DNA of 64,000 nucleotides from Edolisoma coerulescens (Eukaryota; Chordata; Aves; Passeriformes; Campephagidae): the NCBI GenBank assembly GCA_013397115.1, contig VWZW01001748.1, forward strand, positions 624,757 to 688,756, in the 5' to 3' direction. The stretch's first letter is position 1. Each line of letters opens with the position of its first letter. The translations under genes were made by a program, and so were the position numbers. The notes under the pieces are model-generated. The model was not told the origin of the DNA. It searched no databases and saw only the letters and a program-made list of their open reading frames with translations. Positions 49,201 through 61,412 of this stretch are shown piece after piece.

Positions 49201-52200
49201 ACTTCAGAACAAAAGACATAGGTTTTTCCTTGGGAACATAGAAATTCTGACTGTTTTGGCTTCCTTGTTCTCTTCAGTGAAAGGCAAAAGTGAGACTGAA
49301 CACACACCAACTGGTGAGCAACACAATCCAGAAGGAACGAGCCCAAGGGTCCTTTCCAGTGCTCACCAGTTCCCATCCAGCATCATTGCTTGGTCTCAGA
49401 TGTACAGCTACAGAAGAATGATACACAGGGAATGGGACTTCCCAGCAACTGGCTGAAAGTGGCTTCTCTTAAAATTTAAAAGTTTATATTTTTCCTTGTT
49501 TATTTTTTTGTGTTATGTGCTCCTGCTGACATCACAGCTGAGCAAACACCCTCCTGTCAATAGGCATGTGCTTTCCTTTTTCCTTGCAAGGTCTGAGCTG
49601 GGGAAAGCTGATCCATCTAGTTCAGGGACCCAAGGGAAACTAAGAGAGCAGCCAGCCAGCTTGCTGAGCTGCTCTGTCTATGTCTTGGCTGCAACAAAGA
49701 GCCTTTCCTTTGCAAATGAACACAAAATTTTTTACAAGGGAGATATAGTTGGAGGTGGGTCAGCTTAGTGAGGGAACTACAAGCTATAAATAGAAGATGT
49801 GGTGATTGTATGTGGGCAACTCTGTACTAGTTGTATGTTTTGATAGTGGATTTTCACATTTTGCTTTGCTCGAATAAGAACTATAAAACTTTGTTGTGGT
49901 TTTTGTTATTTTTGCATTTTCTTTATGGCTTAATTACCCTTCATGTCAGAAATAAGATATGCAAGCTGACAACAGAAAAGTTTGAGGTTCTAGAAAGATT
50001 TACGTGTAGTTTGATTTGAATTCAAAATGACGATTGTTCTGAGAAAATGGTGCTGTTCTGGATTGAGATCTTTCCTAGTCACAGTCAGTCCTGTGGCAGC
50101 ACCAAAAATTTGCTTTCATATTTTTTCTGGGTTGCAATATATGACTTAAACAAGCTCTTGAGACCTATCAGAAGGGTGCTCATTATTAAACTCCACTAAC
50201 ATCCCTAATGTAATACATCCTTTTAAAAGGTCCTTAAGTTTGGAGCTTTGTCTGCAATCACTCTATTAAAACATCAAGCTGCTGATTAATCCAAATGACA
50301 CTAAGCAAATGATTGTGTCTCTTCCTCTGATGCCCACACTTTTGCCTGCACCACTCAAAATGAGGATATTTCTTTCTTCTTTCCCTTTTTAAAGGGAAAG
50401 GCAAAGGACTCCTTTGCCAGAGAATGTGGTTCTCAATTATGGACAAACAGAAATCTGAACCAGCTCTGAATACATTTAAAAGTTACACAGACAAACCCCC
50501 CAAAATCTCACTTTGGAAAGACTTCTCATATCAGAAAAGTACAAATAACAAGATTTTGAGAGGCAGAATAGGTCAGAGCAATTGCAGATGAAATTCAAAG
50601 CATTGCAGAGGACTTTTGAAAGAAGTAACATGGAAATAATCTTCTACCTATTCCTTTCCTGTCACATAATTGTGCTCCTTGAATCACGTGCTCTTTGAAT
50701 TGCTATATATCTTCACATTATTTTCTTCTTCACTAGAATTTTAATTTCATGGGCACCTAGTGCTCATGCTCTCTCTTCTGATATTTTTACCGTAATTGTT
50801 ATAGCGTCAGCTGTGCTGATCACTTCAGAAGGCTGAGGTCTTAAAAGTGTGGGTACACACATTCCATATTTATATAGGTTTTTATCAGGAAATTGGATTT
50901 TTTCACTCACTTGCTGTATCAGTGTAGAAATGGTCGGAATATTATTGCAGGGGCCTTGGCTTTCCTCTTGTGTTGAGATATTTCAAATGGAAAATGGAGT
51001 TGCCTTTTAAAACATACCCTTGATAAGAAATGAACTCCAGATCTGTGTCACTTGAATTATTTAGCCTCACACATAATAAGTAGAGCAGCTTAAGTTCTCC
51101 ATGGAAGCAGTTTACTTAAGAAAGAGGACAAAAATCAAACCAGTTGCATATTTAAGTGTGACTGCACCAGTGTGTAAACCTCACCACACCATCATGTTAA
51201 CTTTCGATAGCCATGAAAGGAAGATGATATATTTTCATTCAGGTCATTTAGAAGGTGTGTAGAAGATTTCCTTCCCCTGCAAGCCCAAATTATGCAGTCT
51301 TGTTTCTTTTTGAATCCAATCTGTCTGTGTCAGAGGCTCAGCAGTAAGTCTGCCTCTCTGTATGAGGGAAATTGTTTTCTACTAACTGATGACCTCAGCA
51401 TAGCAGTTTCTTTTCCAGCACATCAAAGCTCACAGTCAGACTTGCTGCAGCAAGTGCACTTTTGAGTGGCTTTATGACATATAAAGACCCTCTTTGGCAT
51501 TCATACTGTGCTTTTCTATTGTTTACAAGCTAGCAGTGAATTATTTATGGAAGTTGCTGGAGATATGACTCTCCTTTTGCCCAAAAGCTGTATTTTATCT
51601 TATGGTGAGATTTCATGTGAAAGTTATTTTGGGGGTTTATGTCCTTTTTACATTTATTTGACAGTTTTTATGGGACCAATCCCTTGATTCCAGTTTTTGT
51701 TACTGATAAAATCATTCTCTGAAAATGATTATTAAAAGCAGCATAGCTTTAATTCAGCTGATGATATTTTTCTTTGCTTTTCTGTTTTTGAGTGATTTCA
51801 GATACGATCATACTGAACAAGCTAACATGAATATTCTTAGCAAAGGAGCAGCCATTTTGTTTCTTCAGATAAACTTTAGATCTTGAATCCCTTTATAGTC
51901 TATGGTGAAAAGTAGCCACTGAAATTAATCTGACTCCAAGATACTCTCTTTTCAGAAGCCCTGGAACAATCTTAGTGAAATAGGGGAAAATGTGGCATGA
52001 CCACGTGGTTATGATCATGGATGACTGGATCAAATTTTTTGGGGGTTTGGTATGGCTTTTCAGCTTATAGGAGTAAAATTTTGTGTGGGAGGTGTTTTGA
52101 ATATTTATAACATGGGATTTTCAGAAGCGGGTAGGACCATTAAAAATCTGTTTAATTTCATTATAAGAGAGCTGGATTGGCACTGAATGCTTTAGGATAT

Positions 52201-54699
52201 ACTATTTTTAGTGTGAGCTGTTCCTCTTGAGGGTTAAGTATTTATGTTGGCTGCTTCTTGTTTCTCTTCTTTGAGGGTATATGTGATCTTTTGAAATACA
52301 TCATGGCTGCCAAATTTTAATCTGAAAGACTCAGATGAGTTGCCTAAACATTGGCATTTAGTTTTATTTGAGATGCCACAGGACATCCCTGACATCTGAA
52401 CAGGGCTGACAGATTACTCGAGAAAGAAGGGAAATAGAAGTATTGCTGGTTTAGCAGCTGAAGGCCAGCCAGAGTACCCTAGAACATCTCAAATGGCATT
52501 AGCAGTCCGTGCTCAGGATGTGAATCATGCCTTTATTTCCTTTGTGGATTCCTTCAACTGTACAGGTATTCTACTGAGGCAAAAGAAATTGGAATCAGCT
52601 TTGCTAATTACTTTTGCTGTAACACAGCCTTAGTGGAGACAGGACATTTCCCGGTTCTTATCACAGTAGTTGCAGTTTCCTGTTTGACTAATGTCTTGTC
52701 TTGTATTTACATGTAACTTTAAAGATCTCCATCTGCAGGGACCTGTTTTTATGGAAAGGCATTGGCCCAGGTCTTGGCAAAAATACAGGTATTCCAAAGA
52801 AAGACCATGCTCAACTGTAGAGCACTGCGTGTGCATTTGTCCCCAGAAGGGGAGACCCCTGCTCCTGCTTGTTTATTCCTTTTCTACTCACACAGCCCAG
52901 CAAATAGAACTGGGTCTTTATCTCAGTAGCTGGGGCCTGGCATTTCATAAAGACCTAGTGCCTACTTGACTGACATTTTTAAATTCGCTTCTAAATCAAG
53001 GCCTCCCCACTCAGTCAACCACCCACAGAATGACATTTCAGAAATAAAAGTGTAACATCTCTGCAGATCTGTCCCTGGTTACTGAAGCATCTTGCAGTCT
53101 CCAAGATAATTAAAGCCTTACCTGTGAGCTGTGGTCCTATATGTGAAACAGGACCTTGTCTCTCAAAATACCAAAGGCTTTGGAACCTGAAAAAAGCAGA
53201 TAAATTTTAGTCAGTGACTTTAAGACCTATTTTCTGCCTGAGTTAGGAGTCAATGTAGAAACATGACGGAGCTAAAACCAGTAGGGGATAAGGCTTACTG
53301 GCCCTTAGGGAAAGTTTTCGTGGTTGCTTATACCAAAGTTCTGCATACAGAGCTTCCATCACAGTCAGTTATAGCTGTACATGAGGCAGGTATTGAACAG
53401 GAATTGATCCAGTCAAATATTGCAACCAAAATTAAAAAATGACCAACCAGTAAAAAAAGCTCAAAGTGAAGAGAAAAATGCCGGGTAGCTAATTATTTCA
53501 AAGGAATTCTGAAATTCCAAAAGAATTAAAAAATTTCCTTAGGAAAGCTATGCTATCCATAATAGGCAAAATTATTCTTTAATTTCAGCCAGTATTTGTC
53601 CTATCAGTACTACTACTACTACTAGTACTATATATTAGCACAAGTACTACAACAGCATACTAACTAAAAATATACCCAGTTTAACTCACTTGATTTTGAG
53701 TACCTTTATTTTTTTCTTCTTAAACACAGAAGGGCACAGTCAGGCCTATTGTCTTAGAAAGACCCCTTAAGGTTTATCAGTAAAAAGTAGCCCCGTGTCC
53801 TTCACTGCAAAGCTGGTTGTTTTGTTCAAACCACAGTCTATTTCTTTCCCCTTCCAGATTTCCACTGAAGAGCAGCGATGGTTTATTCTTGGTTCTTTAA
53901 ATTCAGCAGACAAGCTTCTCACATCTGGTCAATTACCTGTGTCCTACTTGCCCTTTCTGTCTAATCCCTCTCTTATATACAAGTCCTTTATGATGTGACA
54001 GTTGAACATTAAAAACAATGTGAGGTTAGATCAGAGGCAAGCTGAAAGTAACCCCTGTCTGAATGACAGATGCTTGTGCTGTACTTACATTTTGCTTCTC
54101 CAGCACAAATGCCCATGAAGATAATCTTTCACATATGACTTTACAGAAATTCAAGTTAGAACAAAATTTGTTAAGAGACCTTTCCAAAATTAAAATCATT
54201 GAAAAAATGAATTCTGCATAAATGAGTTTGGTATTTATTGGCAGTGCTTGTTTAAAGCTATAAGGTCTTGTAAAATTCTTGTTAGAAATGACTGAACAAA
54301 CCCTGGATTTGCTGCTTGGGCAGTGAAGTAAAAATAAAGCACCTTAAATGCCTCACGCTGATGGATGACACCTTTGTGTTCTGTTTATGAGTGACTTTAG
54401 TGCTATAATTTTGTGACATTTCAACGTGGGACATTTTTTAACCCCATCTGGAGATAAGTTAATTTCTCTTTTTTCCACTGGTCTTTGCTTTCTCCTATAC
54501 CTCAGCCTTTCATACTTACAGTAAAAGCAACATAGACTAACATTGAATAATAATTATTCTAAAATGTTAGTTATGGCCAATATGTGCTTGGACTGGGCAT
54601 AACCAGTGACCAAGAAGTGACCAAGAACACATGTCTGTGGAATAAATATTTCTGAATAACTTTAACTTTTTCTGGGGGCCATGGGATAGACTAAGCCAG
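46236..54699. other. Long noncoding single-copy-like stretch
   Basis: No gene or repeat was recognised. There is a perfect 10-bp hairpin CTTTCCCTTT TT AAAGGGAAAG at 50379-50400 and a (TAC)n run of five units at 53608-53622, flanked by AGTACT on both sides. There is also an 11-nt tandem duplication AGTGACCAAGA at 54605-54626. Poly-T and A-rich stretches (near 47720 and 48060) are short. Open frames stay below about 97 codons and resemble nothing known. Confidence 0.5.
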
Positions 54700-54835
54700 T
54701 GTCCTGGTTCTGGCCAGGGCAGGGTTAATTTTTGCAGTAGTGGGGGGACATGGCCAGAACATGGAGGTTATTCTACACCACCTCACTCATTGCCTGTGCC
54801 AGGGGGAAGAGGGTCTCTTCTGGGGAGAGATTATG
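54700..54835 (+). mobile_element. Partial ERV LTR, 5' part
   Basis: TGTCCTGGTTCTGGCCAGG at 54700, then GGCAGGGTTAATTTTTGC and AGTAGTGGGGGGACATGG, is the well-known beginning of a bird ERV LTR, with the expected terminal TG. The following GGTTATTCTACACCACC and GTGCCAGGGGGAAGAGGG also fit. The usual promoter-proximal and polyadenylation parts were not seen, so the copy is truncated or has a large internal deletion. No retroviral coding remnants adjoin it. Two overlapping ~70-codon frames over it are chance. Confidence 0.65.
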
Positions 54836-56450
54836 TCTCATATGCCCCATAAATATGTCTCATATTTGTATATATTTATGTTGTATTTACTCAGGAACTG
54901 TGCTCCTGTGCCTAAGTCACAGATCTCCAGAGATTCGTCTTATTCTTCTCTTTAATATTTAGTTAATCACAAATGGTTTAAATAAGATTTTTCCAAATTG
55001 TGGTCTGAGGATGTCTAGTGGATTGCAAAGCTGTGGAAATTGTTTTCTGGGTTTATTAAACTGTGTTTTCACCAACATTTAGAATTTGAAGCATAAAGAG
55101 TGCATGAATATCTACAAAAAATGAAGAGAGCAAACAATGGCCTGCTCCTTACTTACCACATTGGAGCATGATATATTCTGTCCTTAGGGCAGACAGTGTG
55201 AATGAAGACTGCAGGTACTGATTCCCAGTCCCAAGTAAATTTCATTCTGGACATTCCAGTTTGCTTGGCTTGCTTATTCTTGCAGAAGCAGCAGTTTTCC
55301 AGGCACACTGCATAATACTCAAGACTAATCTAGCATAGCATTAACTGAAAATGTTAAACGTACATTTTAGCTTTTGCCAACACTAAGTATAAACTTTATG
55401 ATAAATGAAGAAAGGATATTTATATCTGTGTTTTCAGAGCTCTCAGAGAACACAGGAAATCTATACATTCACTCTACGGTCCCCAACCCACTGCCATTTC
55501 CATGCCCTTAACATGATATTTATTCATTGCAAATTAAAGTCTTATAATTTCTGCCTTCAATTCCTCTGTAATAACGGAAGCTGTAATCTAAACAAGCTGC
55601 TAGATTCCAATGACATATTCATTAGGACTGAACTATTAGTTTAGCACATCCTGAAAATAGGGACTGCTTAGTACATTTGTGCAGATGTCATTTTGCTGCA
55701 GGCACAAACCAGGAAAGGAATGACTACAAAACAAACTACTACAGTTCTGCGCATACCAGTTGTTTTGGTAACTGTACCCTTCCTTCCTCCTCCAAATAGT
55801 ATTCCTCTGACAGGAGGTGTGCCTGGCACGGCACAGCAAAGGCATAAGCTGATATTTGGAAATCAAACTAAGAGAAAGAAGGGAATTCAAAACCATTGAG
55901 TGAAATGTCTTCTGAACCTAAGATACATCAGAGAATGGAACCCACTTTCTGCAATAAAATTGCTGTTTTAAAATGGTAAAAAAGCGCATAAGTTCACATT
56001 GCACCATATGGTGTTGAGTTAAATCTGCTTCATAGTTTTGAGTCAAGAACATATGCACCCAATGAAGTGACAGTTGTTAGAGAAAATATGACTGTTTTGT
56101 TAGTAAATAACATTAGAAAGCTACAAACAGTCCCTAGTTTTTTTTCTTCTGCAGTAGATTGTTATGCAGAACAGCTACTACCATGAATGAGCATTTAAAG
56201 TCTATCAACTCCTAATCACTTTAGAGGGTGAAGGAGCTGTCTCGGTGTGCATGAAAGTCTGCACAAACTTGCTTGTCAGAGGAGATCACATAAATACATT
56301 TGTTATACTGCAGGTGGCATTTTAATGTTTCAGTTCCACCTTTTTGAATGAGGAGTGATCAGGCTGTCAATCAGAGTGGAGCAAGAGAAACAGCCCCTTT
56401 TTTGTCAGATGCACTTTCCCATTTCATCCTATATATCTCATGTGCGTAAG
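54836..56450. other. Noncoding, nothing recognised
   Basis: This is A+T-rich sequence without recognised genes or repeats. Near its start TATGTCTCATAT is repeated about 27 bp apart (54832 and 54857). Confidence 0.5.
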
Positions 56451-57229
56451 TCAAGACATGGATAGTGCTAAGTGCAGGCTGAGTCAGGCTGCTCAGCCTT
56501 TCGTGTTTACTTATTCCGCTGGGGCAAAACTGTGGCTGTTTTAGCACAGTGCTCTGAACCTGGTGGACAGATGTTGGTGCTCTGTACTGGGTGCTGGTGA
56601 ACAAGTGTGCCAGGCACCTGGCAAACTGGTGACTTTGTACTCTGTGTCAATCCTGGGTGACAGCTCTGTGGAGGAGTGGGAGAGGGACAGAGAGCCGTAG
56701 AGGAAAAGACAGACATTACAGAGGATATAGCAAGGACTCAGACAAGTCTCTGCCTTCTTGTTAACTAGCTTTTACTGTGTCTAGTCCCATTCTGAGTTTG
56801 GGAGCAGTAAGAAGATATTTTGGGTGCCTGCCATGATTCACATAAGGAACTGTCCACACTCAAATACTTCACTGGCTTCAGTGCTAGTGCTATCTAAAAT
56901 AGCAACTGCAGTTTCTGAAGAGCAGCATGTCTGTGTGCTGTCAGGGATGTGATAAAGGTTTAGAGAGAAAATCAGTGGGGGGGAGCCCAAATAATACCCT
57001 GCCCAGCTGCTGCCAGGCTCAACCCGGGAGTCATCAGCCCACCTAGGGCTCACTCGCCCAAACACAGAGGAGCACTGGGGCACCATGGCAGGTAGGAGTG
57101 GACCTGAACTGAGGATTCCTTAGGAAACCACCACCTGTCTGGGCCTCTCCCAGGGCTGCCCCAGAAAAGCTCAACCCCAGTGTCCAGAGTGAAATCCCTT
57201 ACAGCACTCTGAATCACCTTTTGGACTAA
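56451..57229. other. G+C-richer block of unknown origin
   Basis: Base composition shifts toward G+C, with words such as CAACCCGGGAGTCATCAG and CACCTAGGGCTCACTCG at about 57020-57060. Minus-strand frames of 69-82 codons are not recognised. It immediately precedes a probable LTR-type repeat, so it could be an upstream piece of the same insertion. That is an inference from composition and adjacency only. Confidence 0.35.
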
Positions 57230-57958
57230 GAGGGCTACTGCCTAGGGGCAGGACCCCTTGCGTGATGCAGGGGAAAGGCAGTTTGGCATCTCGCATGACT
57301 TGCGGGGAGGAACCAAAGGTGGAAAAAGGACATGTTTAGATGATTTGGGGAGGAACAAGAATGGGAAATCTGAGAGGTACGCAACACAAAAGGGCTTGTT
57401 GTATGTAAATTGTGGGCTGGTCAGCCTGTATGGCTGGCCATGCCCCATGCTTGGTCAGCAGTCTGTCCTGTCTTCTTATTAAGTTCCTTTCTAACTGTTT
57501 CCTGGGTCAGTGACTTTATTCTGTGTATACACACATGTGCACAGAAGTGTGAGTGCAGTGACTGGAGTCAGACCATGGGCTGGAGCAGCTGTGTGCCCAT
57601 CGTGCCCATGGCCACAATGAGTGTGGATGCGTCACCAACAGTGGAGACCAAGCTGGTGAGCAGGTGAAGAGGCCTGGGAGCAAGGGAGTCTTTAAGGGCC
57701 AACTGTGAGTGCAAGAGTGCCTGTGTATCTCTAAAAGCTGAGGCTCAGGGCACAGGATGATGGTTATTGGGACCTGGGAAGTGCCAGCTTGGTGTGTGTG
57801 GGTTTATATGTGTGCATGACGATCTGTACTAGGAACTGGAGTGGGATCACAGCTTTGGGATTTCATATGCCCACGTTCCAGTAGCTGAGGAAGCTGAGAT
57901 CAAGGGAGAGCTACTTGGCAGACTGTCTAAGACCAGCCACTGACACACAGAAACACAC
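57230..57958 (+). mobile_element. Probable ERV/LTR-derived repeat
   Basis: The segment resembles a repeat type I associate with bird ERV LTRs and their leader. GATTTGGGGAGGAACAAG and CAACACAAAAGGGCTTG are followed by GGCCATGCCCCATGCTTGG and GTCTGTCCTGTC. Then comes TTCTTATTAAGTTCC, a degenerate polyadenylation-signal area, and GTTTCCTGGGTCAGTGAC. The later part, with GGAGTCTTTAAGGGCC and GGGACCTGGGAAGTGCC and ending in GACCAGCCACTGACACAC, appears to continue the same unit. No open reading frame of retroviral type was seen. The recognition is from memory and needs a library search. Edges are uncertain. Confidence 0.45.
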
Positions 57959-57959
57959 A

Positions 57960-58050
57960 GGTGTATATATGTGTTTATATATATATTTATGTATATATAA
58001 TTGTGCATGTAGGTACGTATATGGTGTGTGTACATTCGGTGTGTGCATGT
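57960..58050. repeat. TA/TG-rich simple repeat
   Basis: Interrupted (TG)n and (TA)n units alternate (GTGTATATATGTG, TTATATATATATTTATG, GGTGTGTGTACA). It directly follows the LTR-type repeat and may have grown from its end. Confidence 0.85.
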
Positions 58051-59526
58051 CTCTGCTGGGAACACATCTTTAGCTTCACTTCCAACTGGGCCCTGGGACA
58101 TGGAGCAGGCTTACTTCTATCAGGGTTCTGGATCCAACATGATATATTTTACTCCAACATATTCATTATATATTATGTTTATTCAACATTTTATTTTCTT
58201 TCCTCACTCATCATTCATGTTAAAAGCCCAGTGTCAAGGACAGCTTTCAACTGCAGCAAGTGTCTTAGAGTAGTGCTAGACCTGTATTTTGGTAACACAT
58301 ACCTCTTTCTGAAACCATGCCATTAGAAGCAATTATTTAAAGCCCATCCTGCTGTGTGCTGAAGGGATCTGCTGGAGCACATGGATGCTGGGATAGAGCC
58401 ATGTGGTACCAAGAAAATTAAACTTTTTCTTATCTCACGAGCCACTGACCAGGAACAGTGTGCATGGAAATAAGCTCGCGACAGCTGTGAGTCTCCACAA
58501 CTTGTGCTCAGCTCTCCACGGGGAGGAACGACTGCTTTTTCTCAATTAATCCTGACAGCAGAAAGACTGGACATGTGACAGCTACCTTGACAAATATCTT
58601 GATCATAGTGCTTAATCTTTCCTTGACAGTCTTCACAACCAATGAAACATAACTTCTATCTTTAAGCTTGACAAGATCCTGGAGAGCTCAAACTAATTGG
58701 TAATGTTGAAGTGTAAAACCTTTGAAAACGTGTTTACAGGTTGTGGTGACATATATCTAAGTACAAAATTCTTTAACACCTCTAAGACGCTATAAGTGTT
58801 ACTCTGTTCTCTGCTGAGGGCAGTTGCTTTACTGCTGCTTTTGCTGACCTTCCTTTCTCTCATTTTTGCAGTGCTTGCTCAGGTTTTGTTTTTATAATTC
58901 CCCTCCTGAACTGTAGCATGACTGTGTTTGAATCTACAAGATGATATTTGGTGAGCAGCTGATCTCTAACTAACTGAGGTGTTCATCCTAGTCAGCACTT
59001 TAGCTTTTAGATGAATAAAGCATGAATTTGCCTTCAAGGTCCTGTGAAATTCTGACTGCAATATTTAAGAAAACATCTTTGGGTTCTTTCACGTCCTTGC
59101 CCCCTTTTGCCCAAAAGAGGGCACTCTATACCTGATTTTCTTTCAATTCTTTTTACTCTTTTTTTTTCTTACTTTTAATCATTAATTGCACGAAAGACGG
59201 TGCCACTTTTTATTTACAGTTCAAATACATGGATCTCCCTTGTTCATCTCTAATGAGAATCATTCACAAAGTAGGGAAAATGAAAAACATTCACTGCAAT
59301 ACAGTAAATAATGAAGTACTTATTCCTTTCCAGTTTTTCTCCACAAGTAAAAAACAGGAATTGGCTCACGGTCTGACCTGTAGTGTTAACCTGTAAGTAG
59401 TTTCATTGGGGAAGCAGAATTTGGGCTTTCCCATGGTGGAAGCATAAAATAATCCAGTCTTACGCTTTTGTGTGGCACCATGTTGGGCTTCCCTCCCTTG
59501 ATCTTACTGCTTCTTGGGACAAATAT
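58051..59526. other. Noncoding, nothing recognised
   Basis: No gene or known repeat was recognised. Frames crossing from the simple repeat (up to 121 codons at 57961-58326) owe their length to the stop-poor start and show no similarity to known proteins. Confidence 0.5.
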
Positions 59527-60110
59527 ATCATAGAGTCGTGGTATCATAGAATACCAAGCTGGAAAACACCTCAAGGATTCTCTGGTCCAACATTTCTTGA
59601 CAAAAGAATGGCCTAGAAAGATGGGTAGGCACCCTATCCAACTGAATTTTAAAAGAATCCAGTGTTGGGGAATCCTCCGCTTCCTTGGGGAGATTATTCC
59701 AATGGCTTGTTTTCATCGGAAAAATTTTTCCTCTTGCGTCCAGTAAAAATCTCCCCAGGAGTGACTTGTACCCTTTACCCTTTGCCTTTTCCCAGGGACT
59801 CCGAGTAAATGAGGATGTTTCCACCTTTGTAGCCGCTCTGTGAGTACTGGAACATGGTGGCAAGGTGTCCCCTAAGCCTTCTTTTCCTCAGGGTTGGGCA
59901 AACCCAGGTCTCTCAGCCTCTGCTCATACAACAGGCTTGCCTGTTCTTTGGTCATCTTGGTAGCCTTTCTCTGGACTCCGTCTGGTGCGTCCACATCTTT
60001 TTGTATAGCAGGGACCAAAACTGAGCATGTTATTAAGGCTGTGATCTGATCATTAGAGTGGGATAAGGATTTCTTTGTCTCTGCTGGTGATGCCCATTTA
60101 TCTCAGGGTT
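59527..60110 (-). mobile_element. Older CR1 LINE fragment with ORF2 C-terminus
   Basis: On the minus strand this is the 3' part of an older CR1 subfamily. The plus strand starts with a reversed tail containing ATCATAGAGTCG and ATCATAGAATACC. At about 59630-59707 the minus strand encodes HWNNLPKEAEDSPTLDSFKIQLDRV, the conserved ORF2 C-terminal pattern (W-NSLP-EVV---S-NAFK--LD). Further on, TTTCTCTGGACTCCG, AGGGACCAAAACTGAGCA and CTGCTGGTGATGCC match reversed CR1 sequence out to about 60110. Frame breaks and substitutions show it is dead. The tail is less regular than in the copy at 46.2 kb, which agrees with greater age. Confidence 0.9.
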
Positions 60111-61069
60111 TTACCTCTATCTATCCCTAAACCTCTCTCTCTCTTTCTAACACATCATCTAGATCTGCCACATTATCTGTATCTTTATCCATATTCATAT
60201 CAATATATTTCTTTGATTTGGTTTGAAGACTTCAGTTTGAAGATTAAAGTCTTAGAAAGTCAATTACATTTAAAAAAAAGAGGACAACTATTTCTATACA
60301 CCAAAAAAGGAAAGTTCTCTTTACTTACTGCTTAAAAAATATCATACTAAGAGTTTAATTCCACATATTTTATCTGCTGACTTTGCTGCTTCTGAACACC
60401 AATGCTGTCTCAATAGCTACTATTGCTCAGTTCTCAGGGTAGGGTTTAACCCACCTCTACATCTCTTCAAGCCTTCTTGATTTCTGTTTAATTGTATGTA
60501 TTTTAAATCAGCTCTGAACAGGTCTGCCTGTTTTTCCATTTGGTATTCTGGTAGTCAAACCTCTCCTCTGACAAGTGCAGGTAAAGAAAATCCACTTCAT
60601 GACTTCATGGAAAAACTTTCGGCTTCAGAAGTAATATTTGTCAGTAAGAGACTCTCACATATTTATATATGAAGTTATACATACTTTTAAAATATATTTC
60701 AAGAGCTGTAAAACATTTTTAGAACTGCAGACTCCTATTTCTGGCTGCTCAGCTACCTTTAAAAATTGGCTGCTGATGCTTCAGTTAAAGCATCTTTGCT
60801 TGGGTCTCAGTTGAAGCATTCAAGGCTTGGCAATCTCTTCAAGGAGTCTTTGTTTATGCCAAAAGGATATTACATCCTCAGCCCAACATGATTTCAGCTA
60901 AATGGAATAATATGCAAATTCATCACACAGCGTTACCACTCACCATATGTGCAGAGAGTCTGCTTTTCTCTGTGGTTGTTGGCCTCTCCAGATTCCCCTC
61001 ACGGACTGTCAAAGTTGGGACAGGACTTCATTTTTAATCTAAACTTTCTATCCCAAAGTTATACATCCA
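60111..61069. other. Noncoding, nothing recognised
   Basis: This is A+T-rich sequence with a short (CTAT/CTCT)-like pyrimidine patch at about 60115-60150. No gene or repeat was recognised. Confidence 0.5.
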
Positions 61070-61252
61070 CAGGGTGGTTGGGCACTGGGCTCCCCAGGAA
61101 AGTGGCCACAGCCTGACAGAGCTCAAGAAGTGTTTGGACAGAACTCTTGGGCACACGGAGTGACTCTTGGGGATGGTCCTGTGCATAGCTGGGATTTGGA
61201 CTTGATGATCCTGATGGGTCCTTTTCGACTCAGCTTATTCTGTGATCATATT
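61070..61252 (+). mobile_element. CR1 LINE short 3' fragment, plus strand
   Basis: GGGTGGTTGGGCACTGGG, then AGCCTGACAGAGCTCAAG and AAGTGTTTGGACAGAAC, GTGACTCTTGGGGATGG, GATTTGGACTTGATGATCC and GGGTCCTTTTCGACTCAG, is the terminal part of an avian CR1. It ends in a single octamer-like unit ATTCTGTG at 61238-61245 and is heavily 5'-truncated, with about 180 bp left. It lies about 1 kb from another CR1 copy in the opposite orientation, and the two belong to different-looking subtypes. Confidence 0.92.
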
Positions 61253-61335
61253 TACCTGAATATTCCTGAAACAAAGTACCTTATCCTAGGAAGAGTTTAG
61301 CGACTGATTGAATTGAGGTATTTTATGTGCATAGG

Positions 61336-61412
61336 CGTATACACACACACACATACACACAGAGATAAACACAAATACATACATATATGTATATATGTAC
61401 ATATATATACAT
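61336..61412. repeat. Compound CA/TA microsatellite
   Basis: (CA)n and (TA)n units with interruptions (ATACACACACACACAC, ACATATATGTATATATG, ACATATATATACATC). The TA-rich part is partly self-complementary and could extrude a cruciform. Confidence 0.9.
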
